Of a stretch of DNA of 7,449 bases, positions 4,921-7,449 are shown one piece after another. The position numbers were made by a program, and so were the translations under genes. This DNA comes from Alphaproteobacteria bacterium (lineage in GTDB: Bacteria; Pseudomonadota; Alphaproteobacteria; RF32; CAG-977): positions 1 to 7,449 of the forward strand of contig JAFVEJ010000111.1 of NCBI GenBank assembly GCA_017476085.1. The letters are read 5' to 3'. How positions within the stretch are numbered: the first letter of the stretch is position 1; the number at the start of each line of letters is the position of its first letter. The notes under the pieces were generated by a model, which was given only the letters and a program-made list of their open reading frames with translations, made no database searches and was not told where the DNA came from.

Positions 4921-6476
4921 TCTTTTTCCTTTTTTGACGAAGCGTAATAAGATAAAGGAACAAAGGATATTTCCGGAACCGGGTTTTGCTCTGTCGGAGC
5001 AAAAGCTTTCATCCATTCAATGACGGTTAAAAGCGTGATCGGAACGGCTTCAATTCTTAAAAAAGCGGAGCCTTTTTCCAAAGCGATTTTGCGCGTTTGT
5101 TCCAAACGGGCGCGAATGGCAGCCCGATGAAATTCGTCAGCGATATGAACGTCGGGCCGCAAGGCTTTTTTAAAAATCGGCATACGCGGATTATCCGTGC
5201 CGTCTATATAAATCAGGCCTCTTTGAATTATTTCATCAAAAAAGGGTTTCATCTGAGATCCCGAATATGAAAAATTTTCATTGGCGGCGGCGGTTAAGCC
5301 GATAAAAGCGACGTTTTGTCCCAAAACTTTGCGCAGCCGTTTCCTGTTTTCCTGTTCCGGCAGCCCCGATACCAAACCCAACGGTCCCGGATCCGTTTCC
5401 GGAAAAGCGCCTTGCTGCATCGGCAGATCAAGCAAAGTTTCATGACCTGCTTTGCGGGCATCGGCGATATAAGTTTTCAGTTTATCCGTATAAGGGCTGA
5501 AAGATAAGGAAATAACATCGGGTAAAGTGGCTATGGCCGCATGGGTTGTGTTGTCCCGTTTGCCCAGACCGGAAAATAAAATGGCAACATAAGGCGAAGC
5601 CGGCGGAATGCTTTGTTGTTTGCCGTAGGCTGAAAAAGCGGTTCGGCCTTCACTTTCAATCGGAAGCATGCCATAACGCGTTTCTTCCAACAGTTCGGGC
5701 AAAGGTTCGATAATATGCAATGGAATGGCATTCTGCGAGATACTTTTTTTGATTAGAGAAAAATCCGGCAGAGAGGCCATTAAATCGGTTTGAATTAAAT
5801 CCGGCGGCGGCAGCCCCGATTTTAGAGAAGACAAATGCAAAGAGGAGTTTTCTTCCGTTTTTTGAGAGACCTTTTGAGAAAGAGGAGATTTTTTGGAAGG
5901 TTCCGGACTTTTTTCTTCTTTCGGAAGGGCTGAATCTTTCGGCGCAATATTGTTTGCAGCGACAGTTTTTTTCTTTTCCTTTTCCAGCCGTTCTTTGTTC
6001 AAAGCTTCAATTTCTTCCAGCTTTTTTTGATCCGCCAGATCTTTTTCCTGCTGCAGTTTTTGCAGCTCCGGTGTTTCGGGTAAAACGGAAACATCTGTTA
6101 ATTCCGGCGCCTCAGCGGAGTTTTTTACAATTTCTCTTAACAGTTCCGCTGTTTGCTCTATATTTTCCCGTTCTTTTTCCAGCTGTCTAATCAGGTGCGA
6201 ATTTTCTTCGGCCGCAGACGCTTGTTCCGCGGGAACGGTTTGTTTTTCCGGCGGCTGAGGATTTATCAGCGTTTCATTCGGAAATGTTTGGTTTGCTCTG
6301 ACCAGATAATAAGTCGTCTGAATGGTGGGATCTTTTATAAAGTCAATATAAAAGCCGCTGATCATACATAAAAAAGAAGCCGCCGCCAGAAACGCGACAA
6401 TCCGAAACGTCCGCCGTTTATCCGAAAGGGTTTCTTTTGTGGAAAAAGGAGAAGCTTTTTTGTTGAAAAGCGGCAT
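4917..6476 (-). CDS. Divergent polysaccharide deacetylase family protein (YibQ/COG2861-like), probable pseudoenzyme
   Basis: The 519-residue protein has a short basic cytoplasmic start, one membrane helix (about 25-46), and a long low-complexity linker (about 65-225) rich in Glu, Lys, Pro and Ser with coiled-coil-like segments near 93-118 and 137-170. A periplasmic domain follows (about 293-510). That domain shows the divergent deacetylase fold pattern: PYVAILFSGLG (295-305), AIATLPDVISLSFSPY (314-329), ARKAGHETLLDLPM (340-353), DPGPLGL (362-368), RGLIYIDG (419-426) and the VPITLLTVIEWM end (478-489). The usual metal-site Asp pair in the first strand is replaced by Ser-Gly in FSGLG, and the place of an NHMGS-type histidine motif reads TAAANENF (395-402), so deacetylase activity is doubtful. 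An AGG site overlaps the end of ctpA, whose stop lies 5 bp away; rppH overlaps its own stop. Role is unproven; the envelope location and ctpA partnership point to cell-wall maintenance. Confidence 0.85.
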   Translation of the reverse strand: MPLFNKKASPFSTKETLSDKRRTFRIVAFLAAASFLCMISGFYIDFIKDPTIQTTYYLVRANQTFPNETLINPQPPEKQTVPAEQASAAEENSHLIRQLEKERENIEQTAELLREIVKNSAEAPELTDVSVLPETPELQKLQQEKDLADQKKLEEIEALNKERLEKEKKKTVAANNIAPKDSALPKEEKSPEPSKKSPLSQKVSQKTEENSSLHLSSLKSGLPPPDLIQTDLMASLPDFSLIKKSISQNAIPLHIIEPLPELLEETRYGMLPIESEGRTAFSAYGKQQSIPPASPYVAILFSGLGKRDNTTHAAIATLPDVISLSFSPYTDKLKTYIADARKAGHETLLDLPMQQGAFPETDPGPLGLVSGLPEQENRKRLRKVLGQNVAFIGLTAAANENFSYSGSQMKPFFDEIIQRGLIYIDGTDNPRMPIFKKALRPDVHIADEFHRAAIRARLEQTRKIALEKGSAFLRIEAVPITLLTVIEWMKAFAPTEQNPVPEISFVPLSYYASSKKEKE

Positions 6477-6481
6477 TTTTT

Positions 6482-7449
6482 TTACCTTGATTGATAAATT
6501 CCCATTGCTTTGACGATATCAATGGCCCGATCCAGCTGATAATCTTCCTTTTTTTGTTCTTCTTTGGGCTTTTCATCGAACGGATCCGGTTCTTTTTCAG
6601 TTTTATTTTTAACTTTTTTATCCTTTTTAAGCTTTTTATCTTTTCCGGTTTTATTTTTGGAATTGTTCGTTTTATCTTCGTCCTGTTTTGCTAAAGCATT
6701 CGGAAGCGTAGCTTCGGCGAAGTCATCGGAACGCAAAGCGTAATATTCGACATGACCGGGCGGAATTTCAATGTCAGGTTCTATACCTTTCGCTTGAATG
6801 GAACGACCGGAGGGCGTGTAATAACGGGCCGTTGTCAAACGAATTGCGCCGAATCCGGTGACGGGAATAACGGTTTGAACCGAGCCTTTGCCAAAAGAAC
6901 GCATACCGACAATAACCGCGCGTTTATGATCCTGTAAAGCGCCGGAAACGATTTCCGCGGCAGAGGCGGAACCTTCGTTAATCAAAACGACAATCGGTTT
7001 GTTTTTGGTAATGTCGCCTTTGGTCGCGTTATAACGCTGCATTTCTTCGGTGCGGCGGGGGCGGGTGGATACGATTTCTCCTTCGTTTAAAAACAAATCG
7101 GCGACGGAAACGGCCTGATCCAACAGCCCGCCCGGATTATTGCGCAAGTCAAGAACATAACCGGACAAGTCTTCGGGATTTTCTTTTTGAATTTTTTCAA
7201 TCGCTTTTTTGACATCGTCCGTTGTCGTTTCGCTGAAAGAGGAAATCCGAATATAGCCGACGGAGGGATCTTTTTCTTCCGTTTTGACGGAACGGATTTT
7301 AATGTTGTCGCGCATGATCGTAACGTCAAACGGTTCTTTGTTTTTCCTGCGAATTGTCAGTTTGACTTTTGTTTTAACGGGGCCGCGCATTTTTTCAACG
7401 GCTTGCGTCAGCGTTTCGCCTAAAACGGTTGTGCCGTCAATGTGCGTGA
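6482..7449 (-). CDS. ctpA: Carboxy-terminal processing protease CtpA (S41 family), 5' end outside the window
   Basis: CtpA proteases cut exported proteins near their C-termini in the periplasm and often control peptidoglycan hydrolases. The frame stays open to the right edge, and the visible 321 complete codons lack the signal peptide and most of the PDZ domain. The edge still shows HIDGTTVLGETLTQAVEKMRGP, the end of a PDZ domain (about 7390-7449). The Met at 7390 lies within this conserved MRGP segment and is not a start. Counting from that Met, the S41 core has GYIRISSFSE (45-54), LRNNPGG (82-88), GSASAAEI with the catalytic Ser S143 (codon 6964-6962), and SFGKGSVQ with the catalytic Lys K168 (codon 6889-6887). 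The 25-residue Ser-Lys spacing equals that of known CtpA/Prc dyads. YYTPSGRSIQAKGIEPDI follows (190-207). A lysine-rich insert (about 235-283) precedes the closing DYQLDRAIDIVKAM. The enzyme should be active. It heads the visible operon with the yibQ-like gene and rppH. Confidence 0.95.
   Translation of the reverse strand, partial: THIDGTTVLGETLTQAVEKMRGPVKTKVKLTIRRKNKEPFDVTIMRDNIKIRSVKTEEKDPSVGYIRISSFSETTTDDVKKAIEKIQKENPEDLSGYVLDLRNNPGGLLDQAVSVADLFLNEGEIVSTRPRRTEEMQRYNATKGDITKNKPIVVLINEGSASAAEIVSGALQDHKRAVIVGMRSFGKGSVQTVIPVTGFGAIRLTTARYYTPSGRSIQAKGIEPDIEIPPGHVEYYALRSDDFAEATLPNALAKQDEDKTNNSKNKTGKDKKLKKDKKVKNKTEKEPDPFDEKPKEEQKKEDYQLDRAIDIVKAMGIYQSR

Noticed and set aside
4921..5016. rppH start at 5016 (193 residues)
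   Set aside because: The extra 32 residues lie over the end of the yibQ-like gene and resemble no Nudix family N-terminus. The ATG at 4920 has a ribosome-binding site and an ATGA overlap.
5954..6371. Plus-strand open frames rich in Phe over the yibQ-like gene
   Set aside because: They are antisense mirrors of the Lys/Glu-rich linker. The Phe-heavy composition follows from AAA/GAA codons on the other strand, and no ribosome-binding site or family resemblance is seen.
7388..7390. ATG at 7390 as the start of ctpA
   Set aside because: It lies inside the conserved MRGP segment at the end of the PDZ domain, and the frame stays open to the window edge with PDZ-like sequence.

Overview
The window holds a stretch of chromosome from an alphaproteobacterium of moderate GC, with a short piece of foreign, phage-like DNA at its left edge. 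The assignment rests on gene content and order. A tsaD-gpsA pair lies divergent from a Mic60/mitofilin-like gene followed by hemY. A second block runs ctpA, divergent polysaccharide deacetylase (YibQ-like), rppH. Both arrangements are, from memory, characteristic of Alphaproteobacteria. The A/T-leaning codon use and Lys/Glu-rich linkers suggest a host-associated or gut lineage rather than a high-GC soil one; that is inference only.

Layout, left to right. Positions 1 to about 190 are GC-rich (about 61% over 1-180 by hand count) and carry, on the minus strand, the start of a phage-type PD-(D/E)XK resolvase-like gene. Just upstream of it is the last part of another reading frame, fused in frame to gpsA. 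gpsA (138-614, minus) therefore loses its whole C-terminal half. tsaD (631-1680, minus) is intact and sits 16 bp upstream of gpsA in the same operon. An 81-bp intergenic region (1681-1761) carries back-to-back promoter candidates and separates tsaD from a plus-strand pair: the Mic60/mitofilin-like protein (1762-3042) and the HemY/TPR protein (3046-4353). That pair ends at a strong hairpin terminator (4358-4381). The rest is a minus-strand operon entering from the right edge: ctpA (5' end outside the window), a YibQ-type divergent polysaccharide deacetylase whose metal-site residues look lost, and rppH, joined by a 5-bp gap and a 4-bp ATGA overlap.

Functionally the window covers tRNA t6A modification (TsaD), phospholipid precursor synthesis (GpsA, broken here), membrane-shaping and TPR proteins linked by synteny to heme biosynthesis (Mic60-like, HemY), periplasmic proteolysis and envelope maintenance (CtpA, YibQ-like), and mRNA 5'-end processing (RppH). 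No tRNA, rRNA, CRISPR array or insertion sequence was seen. The two points most worth a second look are the abrupt gpsA/phage junction, which may be an assembly chimera or a real insertion, and the apparent absence of hemC and hemD between tsaD and the mitofilin gene.
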